Assembly: GCF_017744675.1 (NCBI RefSeq)
Contig: NZ_JAGIAV010000002.1
Location: forward strand, 372,001 to 436,000
Length of the DNA: 64,000 bases
Direction: 5' to 3'
From: Flavobacterium sp.
GTDB taxonomy: Bacteria > Bacteroidota > Bacteroidia > Flavobacteriales > Flavobacteriaceae
This document shows, one piece after another, positions 1-9,209 of this stretch. A program made the translations under genes and the position numbers. The notes under the pieces are model-generated. The model saw nothing but the letters and a program-made list of their open reading frames with translations, was not told the DNA's origin and did no database searches. Numbering within the stretch: the stretch's first letter is position 1; the number at the start of each line of letters is the position of its first letter.

Positions 1-306
1 GAGAATACTCCGAGAATGCAAAACACTCAAAGAGTAGAATATGGAAACAGCAATTCTTCTAATGCCTCAAGAGATTATTCTAACCGTGAAGCTTCTAGTC
101 CGAGAATAGAAAGAAGTTCAAGAAGTTATTCTGAAAACCAATCTAGCAATTCAAACAGAGATTATTCTGCAAGACCACAGCAAAGCCAGCGTTCAGAATC
201 TCCTAGAATGAGTCAAGAATCTCCTAGAATGAGCCAAGAATCAAGAGGTGGTCAAAACCAAAGAGATGGCGGTTCATACTCTAGAGGAAACGGCAGAAGA
301 GGTTAA
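1..306 (+). CDS. C-terminal end of a low-complexity Ser/Arg/Asn-rich protein (partial)
   Basis: The reading frame is open to the first base of the window, so this is the 3' end of a longer gene and the ATG at 16 need not be its start. The visible 101 residues are almost wholly Ser, Arg, Asn, Gln, Glu and Gly. A perfect short tandem repeat (SPRMSQE twice) sits near residue 70, and the tail is RGG-like (SRGGQNQRDGG...GNGRRG). No domain is recognisable. Such tails occur on exported or nucleic-acid-binding proteins, but nothing here decides between them. A strong terminator follows 29 bp downstream. Confidence 0.6.
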   Translation, partial: ENTPRMQNTQRVEYGNSNSSNASRDYSNREASSPRIERSSRSYSENQSSNSNRDYSARPQQSQRSESPRMSQESPRMSQESRGGQNQRDGGSYSRGNGRRG

Positions 307-334
307 TTTTAGAAATAAATAATATTCAAAAAGG

Positions 335-366
335 AAAGCACAATTTTACGATTGTGCTTTTTTTTA
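335..366 (+). terminator. Rho-independent terminator after the first gene
   Basis: Ten-base perfect arms (AAAGCACAAT at 335-344 and ATTGTGCTTT at 351-360) enclose a six-base loop and run into a T tract to 366. Confidence 0.85.
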
Positions 367-406
367 TCTTTTTAATTATAATTGCCGCTAATTTGTTTTA
401 AAACAG

Positions 407-414
407 TAAATTTG
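407..414 (+). promoter_or_regulatory. Bacteroidota -7 element for kup
   Basis: TAAATTTG matches the Bacteroidota consensus TAnnTTTG exactly. It lies 25 bp before the kup ATG, and a TTG at 382-384 is at a permissible -33 distance (22 bp spacer). Confidence 0.6.
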
Positions 415-439
415 CAACCGTCTTTTTATAAAATTATAC

Positions 440-2413
440 ATGAGCGCATCGCATAAAAACTTACATAGTAAGTTGTCTATTGGGGGTTTATTAATTACTT
501 TAGGGATTATTTATGGAGATATTGGAACTTCTCCATTGTATGTAATGAAGGCTATTTTAGGCGATCATACTATAAATGCCGATATTGTTTTAGGAGGTAT
601 TTCCTGTGTTTTCTGGACTTTAACACTACAAACTACAATAAAATATGTACTTATTACTTTGAGTGCAGACAACCATGGTGAGGGAGGAATTTTTGCATTG
701 TATGCATTGGTCAAGAAAACCAAAATTCAATGGCTCATTGTACCCGCCATTATTGGAGGTAGTGCCCTGCTCGCCGACGGAATTATTACTCCACCCATTT
801 CGATTTCATCTGCCGTAGAAGGAATTAGAGCATTCTATCCAACTATGGAAACCCAAACAATTGTATATATCGTAATTACAATTCTGTTTGTTTTATTCAC
901 CATTCAGCAGTTCGGAACTAAATTGGTTGGTAAATTCTTTGCTCCAATGATGTTAATTTGGTTCGTTATGCTAGGAACTTTAGGAGCAATTCAGGTACTT
1001 AATTATCCTGAAGTAATCAAAGCAATCAATCCGTACTACGCTTATCACTTATTATCGATACATCCTGACGGATTCTTTGTTCTTGGTTTCGTATTCTTAT
1101 GTACTACAGGAGCTGAAGCTTTATATTCTGACATGGGGCACTGTGGTAGAAAAAACATCAGAATCAGCTGGATTTTTGTAAAAGCAACCTTAGTTTTAAA
1201 CTACTTCGGACAAGCCGCTTATTTAATTCACCACGAAGGAAGCACATTGCAGCAATTAGGTGGAGAAAATGGAAATCCATTTTACTTAATCATGCCGCAT
1301 TGGTTCTTGCCATTCGGAATTGTAGTTGCAACTCTTGCAGCCGTAATTGCTTCTCAAGCACTTATTTCTGGTTCGTTTACTTTGATTAACGAGGCAATGC
1401 GTCTGAATTTCTGGCCAAAAGTAAAAATCAAATATCCAACAGAAGTAAAAGGTCAATTATATATTCCTTCTATTAACTGGCTATTGTTTTTTGGCTGTGT
1501 TGGAATCGTTTTACATTTCGAAAAATCAGGAAACATGGAGCATGCTTATGGTCTTGCCATTATCTTGTGTATGATTATGACAACCATTTTGCTAAACTAT
1601 TACTTAATCATGAAACGTGTAAAACTGTACTTTATGGTACCGCTTATCACTATTTATTTATTGATTGAGTTTAGTTTCTTGTTTGCTAATATTACCAAAT
1701 TTGCCGAAGGTGGTTACGTAACCCTGATTATAGCAAGTATGCTGATTTCTGTAATGACAATCTGGTATCTGGCTAAGAAAATCAACAAAAACTATACAAA
1801 AGTGGTTAAAATTGACGACTACAAACGTGTATTAGTTGAGTTAAGCCAAGATTTGTCTATTCCGAAATATGCTACTCACTTGGTTTATATGACCAATGCC
1901 AATCGCGTAGATGAGCTGGAGGAAAAAGTAATTTATTCTATCCTTCAAAAACGTCCAAAAAGAGCAGATATCTATTGGTTTGTTCACGTTAATATCTTGA
2001 CTGAACCATACAAAACGCAATACAAAGTAACCGAAATTGCAAAAGACGATATTTACAGAATTGATTTCAATTTAGGTTTTAGAGAACCAACCAAAATCAA
2101 TTTAATGTTTAGAGAAGTTATCAAAGACATGGTAAAACGTGGCGAAGTGGATATTACCAGCCGTTACGAGTCTTTGAACAAAAACAATATTATTGGAGAC
2201 TTTAAATTTGTATTGTCTGAGAAATTCCTATCCAATGACAACGACCTAAGATGGCATGAAAACATTATCATGAATTCTTATTTCTTCATCAAAAAACTGA
2301 GTTTGTCTGAAGAAAGAGCTTTTGGTTTAGACAGCAGCTCTGTAAAAATAGAGAAATTCCCAATGGTGCTTCATGCTCCAGAAAATATTGGATTAACGCG
2401 TATTACTAAATAA
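440..2413 (+). CDS. kup: Kup-family potassium uptake transporter
   Basis: A 657-residue KUP/HAK/KT (low-affinity K+:H+ symport) transporter of the inner membrane. The family signature GDIGTSPLY is at residues 26-34. About 12 hydrophobic segments follow to roughly residue 440, then a hydrophilic C-terminal domain of about 200 residues, the usual plan for Kup at the usual length (about 620-660). The membrane part keeps the charged family features, such as NHGEGG near residue 80. The gene stands alone between two strong terminators with its own promoter. The start is the ATG 25 bp after the -7 element. The family assignment is certain; transport mode is inferred from the family. Confidence 0.95.
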   Translation: MSASHKNLHSKLSIGGLLITLGIIYGDIGTSPLYVMKAILGDHTINADIVLGGISCVFWTLTLQTTIKYVLITLSADNHGEGGIFALYALVKKTKIQWLIVPAIIGGSALLADGIITPPISISSAVEGIRAFYPTMETQTIVYIVITILFVLFTIQQFGTKLVGKFFAPMMLIWFVMLGTLGAIQVLNYPEVIKAINPYYAYHLLSIHPDGFFVLGFVFLCTTGAEALYSDMGHCGRKNIRISWIFVKATLVLNYFGQAAYLIHHEGSTLQQLGGENGNPFYLIMPHWFLPFGIVVATLAAVIASQALISGSFTLINEAMRLNFWPKVKIKYPTEVKGQLYIPSINWLLFFGCVGIVLHFEKSGNMEHAYGLAIILCMIMTTILLNYYLIMKRVKLYFMVPLITIYLLIEFSFLFANITKFAEGGYVTLIIASMLISVMTIWYLAKKINKNYTKVVKIDDYKRVLVELSQDLSIPKYATHLVYMTNANRVDELEEKVIYSILQKRPKRADIYWFVHVNILTEPYKTQYKVTEIAKDDIYRIDFNLGFREPTKINLMFREVIKDMVKRGEVDITSRYESLNKNNIIGDFKFVLSEKFLSNDNDLRWHENIIMNSYFFIKKLSLSEERAFGLDSSSVKIEKFPMVLHAPENIGLTRITK

Positions 2414-2435
2414 TTCGCTTTTAAATAATTCAAAA

Positions 2436-2465
2436 AAAACACTCTAAATTAGAGTGTTTTTTTTC
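2436..2465 (+). terminator. Terminator after kup
   Basis: AAAACACTCT (2436-2445) and AGAGTGTTTT (2451-2460) form a perfect 10-bp stem with a five-base loop and T-rich tail. Confidence 0.85.
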
Positions 2466-2525
2466 TTTTAATGAGAGTTAGAACAAGATTCGCTATTAAA
2501 AATTTAACTTTCAATCAATTAATAG

Positions 2526-2533
2526 TACCTTTG
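2526..2533 (+). promoter_or_regulatory. -7 element for the RsmB-like gene; decides its start codon
   Basis: TACCTTTG fits TAnnTTTG. It lies inside the upstream extension of the reading frame that begins at the ATG at 2471, so a transcript from this promoter can only use the ATG at 2552. Confidence 0.6.
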
Positions 2534-2551
2534 CACCTTCAAATAAATAAA

Positions 2552-3766
2552 ATGAGATTACACAGAAATTTAGTTTATACGACAATCGATTCTTTGAACG
2601 CAATTTTCAACGAAGGGGAATATGCAGACAAAGTGGTAGCCAGAGCCTTAAAAAAAGACAAACGCTGGGGAAGTTCTGATCGAAAATTTGTTGCTGAAAC
2701 CATATACGAAATTGTTCGCTGGAAACGATTATACGCCGAAATTGCCGAAGTAAAAGAACCATATGACAGAGATAATCTATGGAGAATGTTTGCTGTTTGG
2801 GCTGTACTACGCGGCTATCCAATTCCAGATTGGAGACAATTGGAAGGAACTCCAGAAAGAAAAATAAAAGGCCGTTTTGACGAATTATCTAAAACCAGAG
2901 CAATTAAAGAATCTATTCCAGATTGGATGGATGAATTGGGAGTTAAGGAATTAGGAGAAAAAGTCTGGGCAAAAGAAATTGCAGCTCAAAATCAGCCTGC
3001 AAAGGTTATTCTTAGAACTAATACTTTAAAAGGAACAAAAGAAAGCCTTAGAAATACTTTAATGGATTTAAATATTGAAACTGAATATTTAAAAGACCAG
3101 CCAGATGCTCTTGTTTTGAAAGAAAGAGCAAATGTATTCTTGACAGACGCTTTCAAACAAGGTTTATTTGAAGTTCAAGATGCCAACTCACAATTAGTTG
3201 CGGGATTTTTGGATGTAAAGCCAGGAATGCGGGTAGTGGATACTTGCGCAGGAGCGGGCGGAAAAACATTGCACATGGCTTCTTTAATGCAAAATAAAGG
3301 TCAGCTGATTGCAATGGATTTGTATGAAAGTAAATTAAAACAATTGAAATTAAGAGCGAAAAGAAACGGCGCTTTTAATATTGAATACCGTATAATCGAC
3401 AGCACAAAGGTGATTAAAAAACTGCACGAAAAAGCAGATCGCGTTTTAATCGATGCGCCTTGTAGCGGATTGGGGGTTTTAAAACGAAATCCAGATTCTA
3501 AATGGAAATTGCAGCCTGAATTTATCGATAACATCAGAAAAGTTCAAAGCGAAGTTTTAGAAAGCTATTCCAAAATTGTAAAACCAGGCGGAAAATTGGT
3601 TTATGCAACTTGTTCAGTTTTACCTTCAGAAAACCAAGAGCAAGTAGAGAAATTCTTGAAAACAGAAATCGGAAAACAATTTACTTTTATTGAAGACCGT
3701 AAAATGTTAGCCTCAGAATCTGGTTTTGACGGATTCTATATGGCGCTTATGGAACGTAAAGCTTAA
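2552..3766 (+). CDS. RsmB/NOP2/Sun-family rRNA cytosine-C5 methyltransferase
   Basis: A 404-residue class I SAM-dependent m5C RNA methyltransferase of the RsmB/NOP family. The two family cysteines are present: PCSG (Cys304, motif IV) and TCS (Cys354, motif VI, catalytic nucleophile in the family). The SAM-binding stretch VVDTCAGAGGKTLH precedes them. An N-terminal helical RNA-binding region comes first, as in RsmB. The frame is open from 2471, but a promoter -7 element at 2526-2533 sits inside that extension, and the sequence from Met 2552 (MRLHRNLVYTTID) is the conserved beginning. The likely substrate is 16S rRNA (C967 in E. coli), inferred from the family. It converges on the ligase gene across a terminator. 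Confidence 0.9.
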   Translation: MRLHRNLVYTTIDSLNAIFNEGEYADKVVARALKKDKRWGSSDRKFVAETIYEIVRWKRLYAEIAEVKEPYDRDNLWRMFAVWAVLRGYPIPDWRQLEGTPERKIKGRFDELSKTRAIKESIPDWMDELGVKELGEKVWAKEIAAQNQPAKVILRTNTLKGTKESLRNTLMDLNIETEYLKDQPDALVLKERANVFLTDAFKQGLFEVQDANSQLVAGFLDVKPGMRVVDTCAGAGGKTLHMASLMQNKGQLIAMDLYESKLKQLKLRAKRNGAFNIEYRIIDSTKVIKKLHEKADRVLIDAPCSGLGVLKRNPDSKWKLQPEFIDNIRKVQSEVLESYSKIVKPGGKLVYATCSVLPSENQEQVEKFLKTEIGKQFTFIEDRKMLASESGFDGFYMALMERKA

Positions 3767-3843
3767 GGGGTAAAATTCCAATATTTTAAATTCCAAATTC
3801 CAATTAATAAAGAAATTCCAATTCTTGGAATTACTTAATATTC

Positions 3844-3887
3844 AAAATCCCAAATTTCAATCTTAGTTATTGAAATTTGGGATTTTT
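3844..3887. terminator. Bidirectional terminator hairpin
   Basis: Eighteen-base perfect arms (3844-3861 and 3869-3886) built from the AATTTGGGATTTT-type repeat common in this genome, with a seven-base loop, lie between two convergent genes. Confidence 0.7.
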
Positions 3888-3896
3888 ATTTCTAGT

Positions 3897-3942
3897 CCAA
3901 CTTTGTCAAAGTTTAAAACTTTGACAAAGTTCTAAACGCAAA
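3897..3942. repeat. 46-bp dispersed palindromic element, copy 1
   Basis: This 46-bp sequence recurs without mismatch at 9098-9143. Its core is an inverted repeat, ACTTTGTCAAAGTTT followed by AAACTTTGACAAAGT. Both copies are in 3' intergenic space beside AATTCCAAATTCC simple repeats. Confidence 0.85.
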
Positions 3943-3959
3943 GCTTGGAATTTGGAATT

Positions 3960-5003
3960 TTAAGCTTGTAAGCTTGGCTTTCGAAGCAATTTTCCGTTTT
4001 CATTTTCTTTAAATTTTGAAACAAAAACGACCTCTTTTGGTTTTTCATATTTTCCTAAACCATCAAAGAAGTCAGGCTCAAATTCTTGTTTTTCTCCTTC
4101 AATAACCAAAACCAATTTCTCACCTAAAGTAGTATCTGGGAGTCCGGTAACGAAAAATCTGTTGGCAATTTTCCCAATCAATTTAGCCTCAATCTGTTCT
4201 GGAATCAGCTTTACTCCCCCACTATTGATTACGTTATCAATTCGTCCTAAAAATTTAAACTGCTGTTCGTTCAGCAATTCAACCAAATCATTTGTTACAA
4301 TTGGTTCCTCTGAAATTGAAGCTACATTAATAACCAAACATTGGCGATCGTCTTGAGAAATTTTCACATTTGGCAGAATCGAAAAAACAGAATCGCCCAA
4401 ACGTTTTGCCGCAATATGCGTAATGGTTTCTGTCATTCCGTATGTCTCGTAGATTTCTGTTTTAAGTGGTAACAGTTTTTCTTCCAAAGCCGAATCTAAT
4501 TTAGCCCCTCCAATGATCAACTTGCGAACTTTAGAAAGCCCTTCAATTGAATTTTGTACTTGAAGCGGTACCATCGCTACAAAATCGTAAGTCGTTTTAT
4601 TGAACTCCAGCGGATTAAGACTTGGAGAAACCACATCCAATTCTAAGCCTAAAATTAAACTTCTTACCAACATCATTTTTCCAGCAATAAACTGGGTCGG
4701 AAGGCATAGTAAAGCTTTATCTCCTGGCTCTAAATCAAAAAAATCACCTGTTGCTAAGGCAGATTGAATCATTGCCTGCTTTTTTAGTCTGACTAATTTT
4801 GGAAGACCTGTTGTTCCAGAAGTGGTCATTTCGATATAATCTTTTTTATCAAACCAGTCCAAAAAGAACTCTCCAATAGATTGTTCGTAAGCATCTCCCT
4901 CTTTGATGAAACTATAAGCAACACGACACAGATCTTTGGCATTTAAATGATAACCATTTAATTTGAAATAATTGTGAACGTTATTTTGAGTTAAGTTTTG
5001 CAT
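3960..5003 (-). CDS. MenE-like AMP-forming acyl-CoA ligase (o-succinylbenzoate-CoA ligase type)
   Basis: A 347-residue member of the ANL (AMP-binding) superfamily, shorter than the 450-500 residues typical of MenE, as is common in flavobacteria. The phosphate-binding loop TTSGTTGLPK is at residues 60-69. The adenylate motif YGMTE is near residue 190. The hinge GRIDNVINSGG is present, and the C-terminal lysine of the NGK motif (Lys338) is kept, so both half-reactions should be possible. If it is MenE it makes o-succinylbenzoyl-CoA for menaquinone. No other men genes are visible, so the substrate is inferred. It lies 4 bp after the CPBP protease gene and is probably cotranscribed with it. Confidence 0.75.
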   Translation of the reverse strand: MQNLTQNNVHNYFKLNGYHLNAKDLCRVAYSFIKEGDAYEQSIGEFFLDWFDKKDYIEMTTSGTTGLPKLVRLKKQAMIQSALATGDFFDLEPGDKALLCLPTQFIAGKMMLVRSLILGLELDVVSPSLNPLEFNKTTYDFVAMVPLQVQNSIEGLSKVRKLIIGGAKLDSALEEKLLPLKTEIYETYGMTETITHIAAKRLGDSVFSILPNVKISQDDRQCLVINVASISEEPIVTNDLVELLNEQQFKFLGRIDNVINSGGVKLIPEQIEAKLIGKIANRFFVTGLPDTTLGEKLVLVIEGEKQEFEPDFFDGLGKYEKPKEVVFVSKFKENENGKLLRKPSLQA

Positions 5004-5007
5004 ATTC

Positions 5008-5940
5008 TTAAGCTTTTAATTCGACATTAGTAATATTTCCTGTTAACTTTTCTTTCCAATTTGTCCAACCGTATTTTTTACTGAAAATAAAAAGCAGAAT
5101 CGGATAAATAACCACAATTGGCAGAATTACATCTATTCCTGCCGAGGGTTCTGAAAGATCTTTAAATATAGAATTCGTTTGAAAAACGGTCCAATCTGAA
5201 GTAACTAACAATGCTCCAACAAGGTTATTTGCAGCGTGAAATCCAAGTGCAAGTTCCATTCCTTCATCCATCAAGGTTATCACCCCTAAAAACAATCCTG
5301 TTCCTATGTAGTAAATCATTATAATATTTCCCATTTTTTCCACTTCTGGATTGGTCCAGTGCATCGAGCCAAATATGATAGAAGTCATCAGGAGCGGAAA
5401 CCATCTGTTTTGAGCTAAATTGGCAAACCCCTGCATTAAATATCCTCTAAAAACATATTCTTCTGTACTGGTTTGAATTGGTATTAAAAGACAACCTAAA
5501 ACGGCTAATATCAAAAAAGGAACTAATTTAAATTGCAGCACAAATTGCTCTGGAGCTTTCAAATACACAAATAAAAAACTAAGCAGTGAGAAAAATGTCC
5601 AAAGGAAAAAAGAAAACCAAATCCGCTTCCAATCTACTTTTGCTCTTGAAGTGGTAATCGAAAGCAAAGTTTGATGATGAATAAATTTTATCACAAAATA
5701 AATTCCCACAAAAGCAAAAACAAAGGAAATCATTATCAGAAAAAGCGTCGTATTGGATTCGAACATATTCATAATACCTTCGTTAGTTGTTGGAAATGCA
5801 ATATGTTCGGTAAATGTTTTATAAAATACGGCTGCGGTAAGCGGAATTTGTCCTACAAAAGATGCTGAAATAATGAAGACAGATCCTAAAAGATATTTCC
5901 AAAATTTATTTTCAGGTTTAATTCCTTGTTCTAAAAACAT
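5008..5940 (-). CDS. CPBP-family intramembrane glutamic/metallo-endopeptidase
   Basis: A 310-residue multi-pass membrane protein of the CPBP (CAAX protease and bacteriocin-processing, formerly Abi) family. The catalytic motif EExxxR is present (Glu160, Glu161, Arg165). The two further family histidines are His194 in FGSMHW and His234 in GFHAANN. About eight hydrophobic segments surround them. Members cleave membrane proteins or prenylated peptides; the substrate here is unknown. Its stop is 4 bp from the start of the MenE-like ligase, suggesting one operon. The gene is divergent from the arsC-like gene. Confidence 0.85.
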   Translation of the reverse strand: MFLEQGIKPENKFWKYLLGSVFIISASFVGQIPLTAAVFYKTFTEHIAFPTTNEGIMNMFESNTTLFLIMISFVFAFVGIYFVIKFIHHQTLLSITTSRAKVDWKRIWFSFFLWTFFSLLSFLFVYLKAPEQFVLQFKLVPFLILAVLGCLLIPIQTSTEEYVFRGYLMQGFANLAQNRWFPLLMTSIIFGSMHWTNPEVEKMGNIIMIYYIGTGLFLGVITLMDEGMELALGFHAANNLVGALLVTSDWTVFQTNSIFKDLSEPSAGIDVILPIVVIYPILLFIFSKKYGWTNWKEKLTGNITNVELKA

Positions 5941-5989
5941 ACATTTAAAATTTTAAAAAAATGAGAATTCAAATTCGATAAGTTAATCT

Positions 5990-5997
5990 TACTTTTG
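5990..5997 (+). promoter_or_regulatory. -7 element for the arsC-like gene
   Basis: TACTTTTG fits TAnnTTTG, 60 bp upstream of the ATG at 6058. No clear -33 TTG was found. Confidence 0.4.
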
Positions 5998-6057
5998 GTA
6001 CTGCGAAAATACCCCTTTTTACATTATTAATATTTGAAACTATTAAATATAGCAAAA

Positions 6058-6402
6058 ATGATACAAATTTACCATAATCCGAGATGCGGAAAATCAAGAA
6101 ATTGTCTTGCTTTTATCGAAAAATCGAATCAAGATTTTGAAATTATACCTTACTTAACTGAAACTCCAACTTTTGAACAGCTAAAAACATTATTGGGCCA
6201 ATTAAATCTTGAACCAATTCAACTTATTAGAACCAAAGAAAAAATATGGGTTGAAAATTTTAAAGGCAAAACTTTGAGCAACGATGAGATTATTAATACT
6301 ATGGTAGAAAATCCTATTTTAATTGAACGTCCGATTGTTGTAAAAGACGGAAAAGCTATTATTGGACGAGATCCAGAATTGGTTGCTTTCTTTTTAGATT
6401 GA
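6058..6402 (+). CDS. ArsC/YffB-fold arsenate reductase-like protein
   Basis: A 114-residue thioredoxin-fold protein of the ArsC (glutaredoxin-dependent)/Spx group. The active-site segment HNPRCGKSRN with Cys10 aligns with the E. coli ArsC motif HNPxCGxSRN. The downstream ArsC arginine contexts (LIRTKE; ILIERPIVV) are also kept. It is shorter than E. coli ArsC (141 residues), lacking its C-terminal extension. The frame can be extended to a TTG at 6034, but the ATG at 6058 gives the conserved MIQIYHNP beginning. No other ars genes are nearby, so a general thiol-redox role is as likely as arsenate resistance. Confidence 0.8.
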   Translation: MIQIYHNPRCGKSRNCLAFIEKSNQDFEIIPYLTETPTFEQLKTLLGQLNLEPIQLIRTKEKIWVENFKGKTLSNDEIINTMVENPILIERPIVVKDGKAIIGRDPELVAFFLD

Positions 6403-6457
6403 TTCTAAAATATTCCTATTAACATTTTTTTGTGATTTCTCTCTTTAAACCAAAAAC

Positions 6458-6465
6458 TACATTTG
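6458..6465 (+). promoter_or_regulatory. -7 element for the TonB-dependent receptor gene
   Basis: TACATTTG fits TAnnTTTG, 28 bp before the ATG at 6494. Confidence 0.55.
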
Positions 6466-6493
6466 CCGTCTAAAGAGAAAAGAAAACCAGAAA

Positions 6494-8965
6494 ATGAAAA
6501 AAATCAAATTTGCTGTATTACTTGTATTCTTGTTTACAAGTTTTTACAATTACTCTCAACAAGGAAGCCCAGGAGGTAAAAACAAAGTGAAAGTCTCTGG
6601 AAAAGTCTTCGAAAAAGTAAGCAAACAACCATTAGAATATGCTACTATTTCGATTACTGCGCCAAATGATACAAAAGTTGTTGCAGGAGGTATTACAAAT
6701 CCAAAAGGAGAATTTGAAGTTGCTGTTGCACCTGGAACTTACGATATAAAAGTGGAATTTATTTCCTTTAAATCAACCGAAATTAAAGGGAAAAACATTC
6801 AAGACGACACCAATTTAGGCGTAGTAAATCTATCTGAAGATGCTGCTCAATTAAATGAAGTTGTAGTTCGTGCTGAAAAATCGACAGTTGAGATTAAACT
6901 AGACAAAAAAGTATATAGCGTTGGACAAGATATGATGGTAAAAGGAGGAACTGTAAGCGATGTTCTTGACAATGTACCATCTGTTTCTGTTGATACTGAA
7001 GGAAATGTAAGTTTAAGAGGAAGCGACAATATTCGAATTTTAATTGATGGACGACCATCTAATGCGATCAATATTGCCGAAGCACTGCGCCAGCTTCCTG
7101 CCGATGCGATTGACAAAGTAGAAGTTATCACTAACCCATCTGCGCGTTACGACGCAGAAGGAGGTTCTGGAATCATCAACATTATCCTTAAAAAAGGTAA
7201 AAATCAAGGTTTCAACGGAAGTGTAATTGCTTCAGGTGGTATTCCTGAAACTTATGGATTAAGCGGTAATTTAAATTATAAAACCGAAAAATTAAACTAC
7301 TTCACGACTTTAGGTTACAACCACAGAACCAACGAAGGAGCTGGATTAACTAATACTGAATATCTAAACGCAGATGGAACTCCAAAAGGATATTTGGACG
7401 AAGATCGTGACACCAAAAGAACATCTGATGGTTTTAACGGAAGAGCGGGAATCGAATGGACTGTCGCTCCAAACACCTACTGGACAAATGCCATTAACTA
7501 TCAAAAAAGTTCAGGCGATACGCGAGATCTGATTAATTACTATAATTATGATGCAGCACATGCTTTTACTGGAACTTCTTTCCGATTAAACAATGGAGAT
7601 ACTGGAAGCCAAAACGTAGAATATACTTCTAATTTAATCAAAAACTTCAACGACAAAGGACATAAGCTAACTGCCGATTTATCGATTTCAAAAAACAATG
7701 ACGATAACACCAGTATCATTACAGCTTCTCCAAATTACAACAATACATTAAACGATCAGGTTCAAAAGCAAGTATTATTTCAAGCAGATTACGTTTTGCC
7801 ATTAGGAAAAGGAAGCCAGTTTGAAGCGGGTTACAAAGGTAGTTTTGGAGATTTGAATAACGAATACTATGTAACTGACGAAAATGGTTTAAAAGATCCA
7901 AACTTGTCTAATACATTAGAATACAAAGAAAACATCAACGCTTTATATACGCAATATGGTTTCAAAGTAAATAAATTCTCTTACTTGTTTGGTCTTCGTT
8001 GGGAAGACACAGACATTCACGTAAACTTGCTTGAAACTAAAGATTTCAATACAAAAAAGTACAATAACTTGTTTCCAAGTGCATTTGTGAGTTATGAACT
8101 TTCAGATGAAAGCAGTTTTTCTGTAAGCTATAGCAAGCGTTTAACGAGACCTAGAGGACGTTTTATGAACCCAGCGGTAAACTATGCAAGCAATATCAAT
8201 ATTTTTCAAGGAAATCCTGATTTAGATCCGTCATTAACAGACAAATATGATATTGGATATATCAAACGTTGGAGTAAATTAACATTCAATACCTCTGCTT
8301 ATTTTGAAGACACAAAAGATGTTTTCAGTTTTGTGCGTACACCAAACGGAAATGTAGTAAATGGTATTCCTGTTATTTTAAACCGTCCTATCAACCTTGG
8401 AAGAGAACAAAAATTTGGTTTTGAATTTACCTTAAATTATACGCCATTCAAAATCTGGAGAATTAACAGTAACTTCAATTTTTATAACGTAAAAACAACT
8501 GGTGAAAACACTTATGTTGATTTCAACGGAAATACAGTAGTACAAAATCTTGATAATCAAGCCAACACTTGGTTTGCTCGAATCAACTCAAAATTGACTT
8601 TGCCGTACAAAATCGACTGGCAGTTAAGTGCAAACTATAATGGTTCACAAAAAACAGCTCAAGGAAAAAACTTAGATATGTTTGGTATGAATACAGCATT
8701 TAGCAAAGATGTTTTAAAAGACAAAGCGACTATTGCATTCAATATCAGCGATATTTTCAACTCTAGAATTATGAGATCGTATACCTATCTTCAAAATTCT
8801 ACAACGCTTGAAAGTCAAACTGCTTATAGCGAGTTCCAGTTCCGTAAACGTCAGTTCAATTTATCGTTCACTTATCGTTTCAACAAACCAAAAGGCGAAA
8901 GAGATAAAAACGCACAGCCTAAAAATGAAGGCGGCGGTGAAGGCGGTGGAGATTTTCCTGGATAA
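6494..8965 (+). CDS. TonB-dependent receptor, outer-membrane beta-barrel family
   Basis: An 823-residue outer-membrane protein. It has a signal peptide (MKKIKFAVLLVFLF... ending near YSQQ) and then a carboxypeptidase-regulatory-like domain at about residues 34-110 (VSGKVFEKVSKQPLEYATI...). A plug-like domain at about 120-235 holds LRGSDNIRILIDGRPS and the phrase VEVITNPSARYDAEGG, and a long barrel completes the protein. The Gly/Glu-rich tail (GGGEGGGDFPG) is unusual. The barrel belongs to the outer-membrane beta-barrel family 3 type rather than classical siderophore receptors. No SusD partner is adjacent, so the ligand cannot be inferred. It has its own promoter and a repeat-rich 3' region. 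Confidence 0.88.
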   Translation: MKKIKFAVLLVFLFTSFYNYSQQGSPGGKNKVKVSGKVFEKVSKQPLEYATISITAPNDTKVVAGGITNPKGEFEVAVAPGTYDIKVEFISFKSTEIKGKNIQDDTNLGVVNLSEDAAQLNEVVVRAEKSTVEIKLDKKVYSVGQDMMVKGGTVSDVLDNVPSVSVDTEGNVSLRGSDNIRILIDGRPSNAINIAEALRQLPADAIDKVEVITNPSARYDAEGGSGIINIILKKGKNQGFNGSVIASGGIPETYGLSGNLNYKTEKLNYFTTLGYNHRTNEGAGLTNTEYLNADGTPKGYLDEDRDTKRTSDGFNGRAGIEWTVAPNTYWTNAINYQKSSGDTRDLINYYNYDAAHAFTGTSFRLNNGDTGSQNVEYTSNLIKNFNDKGHKLTADLSISKNNDDNTSIITASPNYNNTLNDQVQKQVLFQADYVLPLGKGSQFEAGYKGSFGDLNNEYYVTDENGLKDPNLSNTLEYKENINALYTQYGFKVNKFSYLFGLRWEDTDIHVNLLETKDFNTKKYNNLFPSAFVSYELSDESSFSVSYSKRLTRPRGRFMNPAVNYASNINIFQGNPDLDPSLTDKYDIGYIKRWSKLTFNTSAYFEDTKDVFSFVRTPNGNVVNGIPVILNRPINLGREQKFGFEFTLNYTPFKIWRINSNFNFYNVKTTGENTYVDFNGNTVVQNLDNQANTWFARINSKLTLPYKIDWQLSANYNGSQKTAQGKNLDMFGMNTAFSKDVLKDKATIAFNISDIFNSRIMRSYTYLQNSTTLESQTAYSEFQFRKRQFNLSFTYRFNKPKGERDKNAQPKNEGGGEGGGDFPG

Positions 8966-9097
8966 ACTTGTTTAAATTCCAATATCAAAAATTCCAAATT
9001 CCAATTCTTTTTGGAAAACTCAATATTAAAATTCCAAATTCCAACTTTACAATTGGGATTTGGAATTTTTCTTTTTAAGCCTATTTTACTTAATTAT

Positions 9098-9143
9098 CCA
9101 ACTTTGTCAAAGTTTAAAACTTTGACAAAGTTCTAAACGCAAA
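9098..9143. repeat. 46-bp dispersed palindromic element, copy 2
   Basis: No mismatch to 3897-3942 over 46 bp, in the same orientation, and again adjacent to AATTCC-type repeats downstream of a coding region. Confidence 0.85.
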
Positions 9144-9177
9144 TTATATTAAATTGAATTTTTCATTTTACAAAGAA

Positions 9178-9209
9178 ACCCGACAGGTTTTTAAAACCTG
9201 TCGGGTTTA
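9178..9209. repeat. Palindromic element with CCCGACAGG arms
   Basis: The arms AACCCGACAGGTTTT and AAAACCTGTCGGGTT are perfect complements around a single central T. The G+C-rich core contrasts with the AT-rich surroundings, as expected for a REP-like element. Only one copy is in this window. Confidence 0.65.

Noticed and set aside
2471-2551. N-terminal extension of the RsmB-like protein
   Set aside because: A promoter -7 element lies inside it and family members start at Met 2552.
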